Numbered from the stretch's first letter, positions 10,270 to 18,695 are shown. The stretch: 22,828 nucleotides of DNA from Hofstenia miamia (GCA_900660155.1 CABFPE010000019.1:198633-221460); one strand, 5' to 3'. A program made the numbers and translations. The notes: generated from the sequence alone by a model not told the origin.

Positions 10270-12080
10270 TAGAATTGTAAAAGATCATACGTAGTTAATA
10301 CAATAACCGTTATAAATGGAGCAGCTGAGATATAATGGAATCTATCACTCATTACAGAGAATAGTTTATATGACTAAGAAAACTAATAGTAATAGCTCTA
10401 TAAGTGGTGATTCTACAATATGAACGCATTTCTCAAATTTCAACATAATTAATTTTTCAAACTTAGTATAGTTAACAGTAATTGAATATTCAAATATTAA
10501 ATTGAAAAGTATATTTTCAATATTGGATTTTTTTAAGGTATAGATTACTTTGTAGCCAAATCCAGAATATTCAAACTTTATTTCAGATAAATTGTTATTT
10601 AATATTTAAAAATTGTAATGATGTTATTGATGCTATTCAATTAATCATAATGGGTCGTAACTCAATGGTATTCTAGGAGACCAGATGAAAGTGAAAGTAA
10701 ATACAGATCTCTTCTTGAATCAAGAAAAGTTAACTCTGTTAATAAAGTTTGAAAAGTTATCACTTTTAGTTTAAGTTTTACAAATTAGCCGAAGGCAATG
10801 TTTTGATAAATTTCAACTTAATTGGTAAATTTAATTTAATAGTGAATTTGCAAGTACATTTGATAGCATAAAAATTAAAGTTTGCTATAAAATAATGTTT
10901 CGATAACATTAAAAGTTCATTTTCAGCAGCACCTGAACGTACTTCATCAATAAATTTACATATTAATAGATATAATTGTTATTCACAATTTTTTTGAAAT
11001 ACAAATCTTTGTATTTTCCCTCAAATGTAGTCGAATATCTAAATGACAATTCTACAATGTTAAGCATGAAATCACAACAGAAATTTCTGCCAATTCTTAA
11101 ATTATTTAATATACATTTGAAATTATAAAACATATTTGGATGGGATTTATATTTGCTATGCATACTGATTTTGCTCCATTAGTAAATGACTACAATTCAC
11201 TCAATTGTTATGAACCTGCTAAACTCTTATATATATATATGTATATATATATATTTTATTTGAAAATAAACAATCATTGTTAGTAGTAAAATTTTAGACA
11301 AGACGCACATAAAATTGCAATTGCACTATTGTACTACCGAAATCTAATTTTCAAATTCTATTACTCTATACAAAAACACCTTTACATCTATTATTAATTA
11401 CTACACATAAACTTAGCTCGACATTGAAGAATTATTCGTGCAAATGAGATGTGTTCGTACAAATACCGCCTCATCACTACAATATTACTACTGCAAATAA
11501 TCTAGGGGTACTATTTTATTAATTGCTTAGAGACTATTTTAAGAAAAATTAATATTAGCCTTAAAAAGCTCTAAAATCAAGTTTTTAAAGTTGTGTACAA
11601 TTCAAGAAGTTTTGATCGTTATAAATTGTAATCCTTAGAAATTGCAAGAATCAATTCAAAAAATTTGTTAAGTATTTTTACAAATTATAAGCTTTATTTG
11701 TGACATGTGTGGTTTGCATATTTTTCAAGTTCTTACCAATTACTGTAATCTTCCTTTCCTTGGGGTCACATGGTACTAATTAGGCTATTTAACGTTTGAT
11801 ATTGTCTTTGACTTCCTTTTTAAAATGTTTGTGAGGAATAGTCACTTTGCTTTCCCACTTGATAAATCCGGTTATCAGTTTTTATTGAATTTTAAAGTGA
11901 TATTCACAATGTTGAATGACAATTGAATTATATTTTGTATATCCAAACTGAAAAATTAATTACAAATAAGATTAAAATTTTGAAATTGTGAACTCAATTT
12001 TTCAAAGTTTGGCAAGGTTATGTTAAAATATTACTTACATCATTGCTCAGAATTTTCATAAAAAATACGCCTGTTTTTAT
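10270..12080. other. AT-rich stretch with one TA microsatellite
   Basis: A (TA)n run with one G interruption occupies 11228-11254. No coding region, RNA gene or recognisable transposon was found. The minus-strand frame at 10963-11163 is short and low in complexity. Confidence 0.5.

Positions 12081-12083
<3 letters not shown>

Positions 12084-12126
<43 letters not shown>
12084..12126. repeat. (AT)n microsatellite, about 21 units
   Basis: An uninterrupted AT dinucleotide run of about 43 bases, the longest pure TA run in the window. The minus-strand frame ending here owes its IYIYIY tail to this repeat and is not a gene. Confidence 0.95.
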
Positions 12127-12130
<4 letters not shown>

Positions 12131-12488
12131 AGGGTGAGTCGTTCGGAACATTAAAAGTTCCCAACAATAGATATTGTTAATTTCGAAAAGTAGATTCCAA
12201 ATATTGAATTTATTTTTCTCTTGCAGATCGCCAAATATTGCGATTTTCACTTTAAATATGTGCTTCAATTAGACATTTTATATATTTCTAAGTGATTTGT
12301 AGGCGAATGTATTAATAATACATCATTTTAGATGTCGAAGCTGAAGATATTCATGGATTAATGTCTAGAAATAGGAATCGATTTCTTTTTGACATTTTAT
12401 AGCTAATTTAAGAGAAATTTATTTCACCTTAATTGCAACCAAAAGGTTGAAAAATATATGGTAATAAATATAAACTACTATTTGCAAA

Positions 12489-12507
12489 CATATATACATA
12501 TATATAC

Positions 12508-12564
<57 letters not shown>

Positions 12565-12650
12565 CATATATATACATATATATATATACATATATATATA
12601 CATATATACATATATATACATATATATATATACATATATATATATATACC
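12489..12650. repeat. Compound TATATACA microsatellite at a LINE 3' end
   Basis: About 160 bases built from TA dinucleotides with CA interruptions (TATACA/TATATACA units). It directly adjoins the 3' end of the minus-strand LINE at about 12653, so it may have grown from the simple-sequence tail of that element. All long IYIYIY frames across it on both strands are artefacts of the repeat. Confidence 0.95.
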
Positions 12651-13605
12651 ATTTCTCATATGTAACCAAATTCATTGCCTGCTATTTGATTGTACACAAA
12701 ATTTTCTCCATTCTGGAAGTTCGTTGAGGGAAGGAGTAATCACGAATGTTACGTAAATTATAATTTAAATACCGTATGTTTGGCACAAATTGACGCAGTG
12801 GGTGATTTACTTTGATTTTTTGCAAAAGTTTAGTACAGCATAAATTTCGTCGATCACTTAGAGATTGACACTCGCTGATAAGACATGCTGCTTCATATTC
12901 AAAATTTGCACAAATTATCCGCAGAGCACGCTTTTGAATGCGTTCAAAATCCTTTGATTGTTCTTTAGTTATTGCTTTGCTCCAAACGGGTGAACAGTAC
13001 TCTAGAATAGGGCGTATTAATGATGTGTAGATTTGGATTAGTTGTGATTATGGAATACCAAACCTTTTAAGAATTCGGAGGAAATGCAATCCTTTGGTGG
13101 CTTTTTTAAACCATGTGTATAATGCTCTCTTCCCATGTGAGATTGTCTTGAACTACTAGTCCTAGGGGTTTAGTTGATTGAACTCGATGAATACTATCAT
13201 CTTTTTTTGAACTTCAGATGGTAAGTTAAAGTTATGCAAGGGACAAATAGTAATTTGTTTTGATTTTATTAAGCGATTTGGTAGCCCAGTTTTCCACTCT
13301 GTGAACTAAACATTCAGATTTTGAAGGAATATCTGTTGGACACTGTTGGACCAAAATCTCATTAAAGAGTTAACAAAAAGTATAAAAAGCCAAGGTCCAA
13401 GTTTGGTTCTTTGAGGTACTCCTGCATACAATGTATTCCACAATGAAAGTGTTCCGCAAGCTAAACGAACTAATATCAAGTTGCATGTATAGTTGCTAAC
13501 AATTTCTCTGTCTGTTAATTAATATTGGATGACTAGCTAAATCAAAAGGCTTTCTGAAGTTAATTAAAAATATTCGTATGTATTGACCAGCACTTTCCAA
13601 TTGAT

Positions 13606-14049
13606 TTATCCAATATGTGTCATATCAAGTAGTGCATATAGGATGGAACGACCAGGGATAACTCCATATTGTTTGGGATCTAGACTGCTACATATTTTTT
13701 CAATAAGTTCCTTTTTTAGTAAAACCTCTTCTGCTATTTTCGCCACAGGGTCTGTTATTGAAATTGGTCGAAAATCTTTCCTTACGTTTTTAACTGGCTT
13801 ATTTTTCTCTAAACAGGTCACATTAGCACATGTAAAGGGGGAGGCATCATACATTGAATATGAATGATTTAATATGACAGATTTGGGGAATTCCAGTTCA
13901 TAACAGTATTCTTTGAGAATCCAGGTGGGAATGGTAATGCCATGAATATCAGGACCTGTTGACTTGTGAATGTTTAATGCTTTCAATTTCAGAAAAGTGT
14001 GATATTCACTGATAAATACAGGGTTTTCATCTAAAGATGGAATCACCAT
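13606..14049 (-). pseudogene. RT fingers/palm fragment of the LINE (147 codons)
   Basis: This is the longest intact piece of the element. It contains LNIHKSTGPDIHGITIPTWI, then LEKNKPVKNVRKDFRPISIT, AKIAEEVLLKKELIEKI and LDPKQYGVIPGRSILYALLD. These correspond to RT motifs 0-2 of non-LTR retrotransposons: the K.STGPD block, the DFRPISL block and the Q.G..pGRST..AL block. GRSI replaces the usual GRST. The apparent start is arbitrary, because the frame continues from the upstream linker (14098-14457) after a frameshift. The downstream continuation (NQLESAGQYIRIFLINFRKP) is in another frame. Confidence 0.85.
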
Positions 14050-14097
14050 ATGTGATGCAGATATAGGTTCGTACTCGTTAGTAATTGTGTAAGCTCA

Positions 14098-14457
14098 TTA
14101 TAATGCAATTTGCAAGTGTAATCTTATCCATAGATACAAAATTATCACCAAGTGAAAGCTCTTTTCTAGCAGACTCAACGGATATGCCATCAACTGTCTT
14201 TTTTTACAGTCCCACCAATCTTTTGGTTTAGACGATTTAAGATCAGCAACAACACGGTTGCAATATTCTTTTCGAGCAATTTCTAATTTGCGGTTTATTG
14301 CATTTCTGAGCCTACGATATAAAGAAAATTTCTTTTTTCGTAGGGCGTATTGCCTCTTGCTTATCAATCGGGCTATTTCTACAGTTACCCAAGGCTTGTG
14401 TCGTGGATATATTTTTCGCATTTTCACTGGAAATGAGTATTCATAGGCGTTGAACAT
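14098..14457 (-). pseudogene. Endonuclease-RT linker fragment of the LINE (119 codons)
   Basis: The frame carries RHKPWVTVEIARLISKRQYA, then YRRLRNAINRKLEIARKEYC and KPKDWWDCKK, the basic linker typical of CR1/L2/jockey ORF2 (KPW.t..i...i..R......yk..RN.v...i..aK..Y...). Near residue 95 the frame shifts: the true continuation (KELSLGDNFVSMDKITLANC) lies in another frame. Upstream of the ATG the frame is open into NWKFCSKF, so the methionine is not a real start. Confidence 0.8.
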
Positions 14458-14481
14458 AAACTTTGAACAAAATTTCCAATT
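14346..14481. repeat. 136-bp perfect duplicate, copy 1 (assembly artefact)
   Basis: These 136 bases are identical to 14612-14747 and end exactly at the single N at 14482. Copy 2 begins exactly after the single N at 14611. Perfect identity inside an otherwise decayed LINE, with both copies abutting Ns, indicates overlapping contig ends that were not merged. Real LINE sequence should therefore be counted only once here. Confidence 0.95.
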
Positions 14482-14611
14482 NATTGCCTAAATCCTAAAA
14501 AAATCAAAAATTCTCACTTTGGTCTAAGCAAATTGTCTAAAAAATTAATTTGCTCATTTTAGTTATGTCAAAAATATTTCGTCACTAGATGACGTCCAAT
14601 AGAATCGCTTN
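14482..14611. other. 128-bp misplaced segment between two Ns
   Basis: The 128 bases at 14483-14610 lie between single Ns at 14482 and 14611 and interrupt two copies of the same LINE sequence. They show no LINE coding similarity. They contain CGTCACTAGATGACG, a short inverted repeat. Most likely this is a small contig wrongly placed by a scaffolder or gap filler. Confidence 0.85.
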
Positions 14612-14747
14612 CGTATTGCCTCTTGCTTATCAATCGGGCTATTTCTACAGTTACCCAAGGCTTGTGTCGTGGATATATTTTTCGCATTTTCACTGGAAAT
14701 GAGTATTCATAGGCGTTGAACATAAACTTTGAACAAAATTTCCAATT
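14612..14747. repeat. 136-bp perfect duplicate, copy 2 (assembly artefact)
   Basis: Identical to 14346-14481. Unlike copy 1 it runs on without a gap into the sequence at 14748 and beyond, so it shows the true 5' neighbour of the LINE remnant. Confidence 0.95.
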
Positions 14748-15187
14748 TTGAGCAAAGAAAACGTTAACATCAGTGCAAAATTCCAGTCACAGCGGGATAC
14801 TATGTTACCAAACAATTGTAGATTATATTTCCTTTTCATTTTAGAAGACGTCATCGTTCTTATGCAACTAAGTAAGGATTCAAAAGACGAAATGAAAAAT
14901 TTGTTAGGATTGTACATCGATGGAAGAAAGGACAAAACATTATATCGTGATGATAAAACGGGAATGCAGAATGGCAGCAGTCGCCAAGAATAGCATAGTG
15001 TAATAATTCTGAACCAGGTATTAAATACGTTACACATTTAATTACAAGAAATTCTACCCTTGTAGCCATAGCAGATGAAAGAATTAAACTGCTTGATGAA
15101 AGTTGAGCATCAGCTACTATTTGTGCAATTGGTTGTGATAGTACTATTATCATTTAGTTCAAATCATGGAAAGGCATCATTTTAGGG
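14748..15187 (+). pseudogene. Decayed element ORF ('GLYFDGRKDKTL...IGCDGT..NTG' family)
   Basis: The first frame (14748-14993) contains NLLGLYIDGRKDKTLYRDD and ends SRQE-stop-HSVII. A one-base shift then gives SEPGIKYVTHLITRNSTLVA (from 15008), followed by LLDES, a stop, ATICAIGCDSTIII, a stop, and SWKGII. From memory this order matches an uncharacterised repetitive protein of many invertebrates: LYFDGRKDKT, then EHI.LV.EPGS.YL.H, then aIGCDGT..NTG...G.IR.LE. At least three stops and one frameshift are present, and the nucleotides after the last motif give no more similarity. I cannot name the element class. The frames on the minus strand (14690-15037, 14860-15153) are shadows. Confidence 0.6.
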
Positions 15188-15189
15188 TC

Positions 15190-15438
15190 CACTAAATGAT
15201 GAATTAAAATCTTAAGAGGGATTATCTGTGATAAAGTTTCAACCAATTAAGTGTCTAGTGTAGAATCTTGCCAATTCCAATTTCGCGATTATTCAAGAGT
15301 AACTCATTACTTTTCACAGTATATGCGATGATTAAGTATGACAGATTCCTAATTCTCTCTTTCTAATGGAGTGTTTAGCTAATTAATTTAAATTGATCTG
15401 CATTAGTGTTCCTGAATGCTTAACTAACAACAACTTAT
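15190..15438. other. AT-rich spacer
   Basis: No coding or repeat feature was recognised between the decayed element ORF and the long minus-strand frame. Confidence 0.5.
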
Positions 15439-16128
15439 TTAGATCGAGAGTGGTAGATGGAAGACAGGGTCGAAACTCGAAGCGGTGCCATGCGATTCCA
15501 GAGATCTCTTTATCTCTTTAGCAGCAACAGCTCCAGCTTTTACTTGAACTCCGCAGCGGAAGCCAATAACCTGAATCAGTGTGTGGATGGGTAACTCAGT
15601 GATTGTGTGTGTGCTACGACTTACTAATTTAGTGCATTGATTGTTCTTGTTATTATGATTATGTAAATATAAGGAAATAATGCAACCGCAATGCTTTAGC
15701 TTGTTATTTAGCCTTACATATAATAGCCCTACAGATATAGTAATAGATGCTAGCCCTTCGTACATGTGAACAATCAATGCAGCCTGCAAGAAAGTAAATG
15801 CATAATTCGGCCAACTGTCAACTACGATACAAAACAATAAGCAACTTTTGGCATCCAGTAATGAAATAACAAACATGTAGAGCAATATAAATCTAATCAT
15901 AATAATCGGCAAACAACGAGTAATAGGAAAGCTACAATGGAGAAAAATCCCTATCCCTATTCGTAACCTATAAGCACATCGAGGACTACCGCCCTCACCA
16001 CCGTTGAATAGTTGATTGTGAGGCTGCTCCAGAATTCCTTTAAATGTATTCGGGGACCACCGTACTATTACTCTAGTACTTGAACATTTAGCTTTCCATG
16101 TAACTATTAAATAAGAAGTAAATCCAAA
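15439..16128 (-). CDS. Unrecognised long open frame (229 codons; 153 from the first ATG)
   Basis: On the minus strand the frame is open from just after a TAG at 16129-16131 to a TAA at 15439-15441, unusually long for such AT-rich DNA. The first ATG (15898-15900) would give 153 residues starting MIRFILLYMFVISLLDAKS. Hydrophobic segments lie at roughly residues 2-16, 20-45 and 51-63, followed by a polar C-terminal half (..AGAVAAKEIKRSLESHG..). The part upstream of the ATG is GC-richer and reads IVRWSPNTF, EQPHNQLFNGGEGGSPR and RLRIGIGIF. It includes the repeat shared with 9577-9607, which hints at a mobile element. GTAAGT at about 15624-15629 on the minus strand could be a splice donor. I recognise no domain. 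It may be a repeat or chance frame rather than a gene. Confidence 0.3.
   Translation of the reverse strand, partial: FGFTSYLIVTWKAKCSSTRVIVRWSPNTFKGILEQPHNQLFNGGEGGSPRCAYRLRIGIGIFLHCSFPITRCLPIIMIRFILLYMFVISLLDAKSCLLFCIVVDSWPNYAFTFLQAALIVHMYEGLASITISVGLLYVRLNNKLKHCGCIISLYLHNHNNKNNQCTKLVSRSTHTITELPIHTLIQVIGFRCGVQVKAGAVAAKEIKRSLESHGTASSFDPVFHLPLSI
16069..16099 (-). repeat. Dispersed repeat segment, second copy (inverted)
   Basis: The reverse complement starts ATGGAAAGCTAAATGTTC and matches 9577-9607 at 25 of 31 bases. Similarity fades quickly on both sides, consistent with an old element copy. Confidence 0.5.
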
Positions 16129-16343
16129 CTAAATTTTGTTCATCAACCATTCTAACATTTGTTGTATATTTATAGCACATTTCAGTAAATAATCAAATAC
16201 TCGACTAGTACCTGTTGATCGAAGCTTGTTTACGATTTTCCCTCACGTTTCAGTTCTGCTTTTAATTACGCGTTGTCAGCGTTAATTAGTGTATGTTGTT
16301 TGGTCATCTTGTTTTTGTCAAATACTGTCGAGTAAATTTTAAA

Positions 16344-16350
16344 TATAAAA
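16344..16350 (+). promoter_or_regulatory. TATA-box candidate for the small secreted-protein gene
   Basis: TATAAAA lies 42 bases before the ATG at 16392, so transcription would start around 16375 and leave a very short leader. In AT-rich DNA such a match arises easily by chance. Its position just upstream of the only gene-like plus-strand frame is the main support. Confidence 0.35.
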
Positions 16351-16391
16351 CTGCATAAAACAATTTACAAATCAAATAATCGATCATAACC

Positions 16392-16649
16392 ATGTGTTTA
16401 CAATTTAATCATTATTACATTTTAGTCTTAATTACTTCCATCTTTTCTCTCACTTTGACCACACATGGTTATTTGATGGATTATGCCACACTAGATATTA
16501 TGCCTGGTATTGATATCTTGGATAATCTGCGTTGGGATCAAAAATATCAGATGTGTATAAGAGACCCCTTGAAAGAGGAAGCATTGGAAACATTAAGAGT
16601 TTCAGAAGATAGGGAAGATGTCCCATTCCAGATGGATAACACTTGCTAG
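16392..16649 (+). CDS. Hypothetical small secreted protein (85 aa)
   Basis: The ATG opens an 85-residue frame of higher GC than its surroundings. Residues 8-25 (YYILVLITSIFSLTLTTH) form a signal-peptide-like hydrophobic stretch with a likely cleavage near THG-Y at 26-27. The mature part, about 59 residues, is acidic (MDYATLDIMPGIDILDNLRW, later EDREDV) and has two cysteines, at position 54 and as the last residue. No known domain is recognised. It could be a peptide precursor or the first exon of a larger gene. A TATA box lies 42 bp upstream and AATAAA follows at 16874. Warning: residues QMCIRD are encoded by bases identical to 17 of the 19 bp of the Tn5/Nextera mosaic end, so the middle of the frame may be a sequencing or assembly artefact. 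Confidence 0.4.
   Translation: MCLQFNHYYILVLITSIFSLTLTTHGYLMDYATLDIMPGIDILDNLRWDQKYQMCIRDPLKEEALETLRVSEDREDVPFQMDNTC
16549..16565 (+). other. Tn5/Nextera mosaic-end-like sequence
   Basis: AGATGTGTATAAGAGAC is identical to the first 17 of the 19 bp Tn5 mosaic end used in Nextera libraries (AGATGTGTATAAGAGACAG); the last two bases are CC instead of AG. A 17-base match to a preselected sequence is not expected by chance in 23 kb (order of one in a million). Residual adapter in the assembly is a strong possibility. Confidence 0.8.
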
Positions 16650-16873
16650 ACAAATTTCCCGATTACATGTATCAAAGTTGCAACGAAGTCATTACTTATT
16701 AATGCTTATTTTATATGAAGTAAAGTGCTACGCGCATATATGGTTCACAATCAAGTAAAACTTTTAACATTGCAATGACTTTAAAAATTTTTTGGCCCAT
16801 TTATTAGGTTTTTGAGAATTATATTCATTATTAATTAACGTTTTTTTAAATTAATTTACCTATGTATAAGGAC

Positions 16874-16879
16874 AATAAA
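16874..16879 (+). terminator. Polyadenylation signal candidate
   Basis: AATAAA lies 225 bases after the TAG of the 85-residue frame. It is a reasonable 3' end signal for that gene, but the hexamer is common in AT-rich DNA. Confidence 0.3.
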
Positions 16880-18348
16880 TATTAAATGACTTTCAAATTT
16901 TCACTTTCATAAGCATCACATCTATAATGTTTCAATAAGCAATCATGTATAAAAAATTGATCTAATCGTAAAAATTGAAAATTCATTTACTGTAAACAAC
17001 GTAAGTTCCTAATATCAATAAAATTGCATTTGAGGCAAAAATCGCCACTGTTAAGAATTTTTTATAGAAATGTAAACATGTTGTTAATAAAGCATTTAAG
17101 TACCATAATCATTTCCAAAAATAAAAATATTGAATCGCTGATTTTTAATTGATAGAACAATGAAGCGATAAAGCATGTAAAAGGATACTAATTTACCTGC
17201 AACAACGCAAGAGGCAATATATGCAGCAAATAATATTGCGTCCGTATGTCCAGTCTTTAAAAAATGGATTCAATTTTTATGTCATAGTTTATCTTCTAAT
17301 CTAGAGAAAGCTGAATGATGTCATCAAAAAGATATTGAATAAGCTTTGAGTATGAAAATTGTTATTCACATTATCTCCATTCTATTTGTGTTAAATAAAT
17401 GTCCCCAGTTTGAATTGGTATATTAATCTAATTGTTCGAAAACAATATACATATATAATTGATGCACATTTTAGATTTTCCCATGTGATGGTTTCCCCAA
17501 TTAATTTAAATTTTCTGAGCACTCAAAGTTCACGAACGAATGAAACACCGCAAGATAGAAAATTATTGTCTCCTGTTTCTTTTTCGACTTTAATTCGCGA
17601 CCTCGGATGACAAACTCCTACTTTGCACACTGCGCTACTGTACGGAACTCACACAGGTTTTCTTCAGAAAACAAATTATTTCATGGTAGTTGTTCCCATG
17701 GTCATTAGACCGCCTCATTATCTGATCACTAGGTATGGAAATTATTTGAATATTTTTACAAAAATCGGATTTCTCTTTGAAAAACTTTTCATTAGCATGT
17801 ACTTCAGGCACAAGAATAAATTCTAGCAAAAATCTTAATCATTTGATGAGCGGCCCAAATTTTATAGGCGTTTTAGAGCAAGTTGCCTTTAATAAGTAAT
17901 AATGAATAATTCGTTCAAAAATTATTTGGGTGGGACTATAGTTACTGGCAGCTAGTACAAGCAAGAATGGTTAACTAAGCACTTTTTTATGTGAAGCCAA
18001 AAAAAAGAATTGAGTCCAGTGCATTAACAACGTTTTCATTGCTATCACGGTCGTTTGGGAAACCATCTTCCTAGTGAACATGATAATGACACTTTGACGC
18101 ATAAAAAAGATCAACCAATCAGATAAAAATAATATATATATTAATCTCCAATGGTTCCTTGTACAACACATCACTTTCATTCTTCGAATATCTAGAATGC
18201 TTTTCATTAATCAGGCGAAATATTTTCAACAAAGTGATACACCTATAATGCTTCTGACATGTTAAGTTCGCTTAATAATTTATCCTTAGCTGCATATATT
18301 TTAAAGGTTAGACTTCTCAATTTTAGACTACTTAAAATTTTAAAGATC
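16880..18348. other. AT-rich stretch without a recognised gene
   Basis: Short frames at 17410-17610, 17623-17826 (plus) and 17635-17829, 17971-18207 (minus) overlap or lack any recognisable motif and are probably chance. The frame at 18259-18444 runs into the MITE inverted repeat and is not a gene. No repeats of note were seen before 18349. Confidence 0.5.
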
Positions 18349-18357
18349 TTTCCAGTG
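18349..18357. repeat. Left target-site duplication of the MITE
   Basis: TTTCCAGTG abuts the left inverted repeat. TTTCCACTA abuts the right one (18687-18695). They agree at 7 of 9 positions, as expected for an old 9-bp duplication. Confidence 0.6.
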
Positions 18358-18440
18358 CCCATGTTAAACAAACGTAATAATCGTAGTACGATCTACTTAA
18401 ACGTAATAATCGTAGTACGATCATACTTAAACGCAATAAA
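18358..18440 (+). repeat. MITE left terminal inverted repeat
   Basis: 83 bp with a double subrepeat. It lacks one A present in the right arm (GATC-TACTT versus GATCATACTT). The subrepeat core ATCGTAGTACGAT is itself a palindrome around one central base. Confidence 0.9.
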
Positions 18441-18602
18441 ATAATATTATATGAAAAATAGCAATATATCATCAGACTTCTTTAAACCAAATAATATTCA
18501 AAATGTATATAATATTATACGAATGTAATACGAATAATTCTATAATATGAAATATACGATTTGTACTATTAATACGAACGTAATAAGATAGATAATTAGA
18601 CG

Positions 18603-18686
18603 TTTATTGCGTTTAAGTATTATCGTACTACGATTATTACGTTTAAGTATGATCGTCCTACGATTATTACGTTTGTTTAACATGGG
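18603..18686 (-). repeat. MITE right terminal inverted repeat
   Basis: 84 bp, the reverse complement of the left arm except for two substitutions and one indel. The external end is CATGGG. Confidence 0.9.
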
Positions 18687-18695
18687 TTTCCACTA
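18687..18695. repeat. Right target-site duplication of the MITE
   Basis: TTTCCACTA follows the right arm directly and pairs with TTTCCAGTG at 18349-18357 (7 of 9 identical). Confidence 0.6.

Larger units (their letters stand above)
12653..14760 (-). mobile_element. CR1/L2-like LINE, near-complete RT region, 5'-truncated and dead
   Basis: Read on the minus strand, domains appear in the expected order. The endonuclease-RT linker is KMRKIYPRHKPWVTVEIARL and ...KPKDWW (14098-14457). Early RT motifs are STGPD, KNVRKDFRPISITDP and LDPKQYGVIPGRS (13606-14049), followed by RKPFDLASHPILI near 13530. Next are GVPQRTKLGPWLF near 13407-13424, TKPLGLVVQDNLTWEES, then IRPILEYCSPVWSKAITKEQ and DFERIQKRALRII. 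The C-terminal NIRYLNYNLRN...CTIK ends at a TAG (12682-12684). At least six frameshifts or stops break it. The segment that should hold the catalytic Y/V-DD motif is missing near 13345-13365. The 5' limit is obscured by the adjoining assembly fault and a neighbouring element. The order and wording of the motifs fit CR1/L2 elements of the jockey superfamily. Confidence 0.9.
18358..18686. mobile_element. Non-autonomous DNA transposon (MITE), 329 bp, probably Mutator-like
   Basis: The element begins CCCATGTTAAACAAACG and ends with its reverse complement. Left arm 18358-18440 and right arm 18603-18686 match as inverted repeats at 81 of 84 aligned positions (two substitutions and one single-base gap). 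Each arm contains two near-identical 29-30 bp direct subrepeats built around CGTAATAATCGTAGTACGAT, so the arms are internally tandem. The 162-bp centre is AT-rich, has no coding capacity and holds weak fragments of the same words. Long inverted repeats with imperfect 9-bp flanking duplications fit Mutator-like (MULE) MITEs. The transposase source is not in this window. High arm identity suggests fairly recent insertion, or preservation by gene conversion. Confidence 0.9.

Noticed and set aside
12083..12268. Minus-strand frame ending in IYIYIYIY
   Set aside because: The tail is the (AT)n repeat and the rest is short AT-rich sequence without motifs.
12419..12727. Four overlapping frames of 65-89 codons rich in IYIYIY on both strands
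   Set aside because: They are translations of the TATACA microsatellite. Such repeats lack stops in several frames and say nothing about coding.
13583..13867. 94-codon plus-strand frame with a serine/phenylalanine-rich product
   Set aside because: It is the antisense shadow of the LINE RT domain, whose minus-strand motifs are unmistakable.
14258..14446. 62-codon plus-strand frame
   Set aside because: Antisense shadow of the LINE linker at 14098-14457.
14690..15153. Minus-strand frames of 115 and 97 codons as an extension of the LINE endonuclease
   Set aside because: CDWNF and a few residues could fit the end of a LINE endonuclease, but from 14748 the plus strand carries a better motif series of another element, so these are more likely shadows.
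15460..15500. GGTCGAAACTCG resembling a tRNA T-arm
   Set aside because: No acceptor, D or anticodon arms can be formed around it.
15456..15600. Plus-strand 45-codon frame starting MEDRVETRSGAM
   Set aside because: Short, antisense to the longer minus-strand frame, and without a recognisable motif.
18259..18444. 61-codon plus-strand frame
   Set aside because: Half of it is the MITE left inverted repeat and the rest is AT-rich, so it is not a gene.
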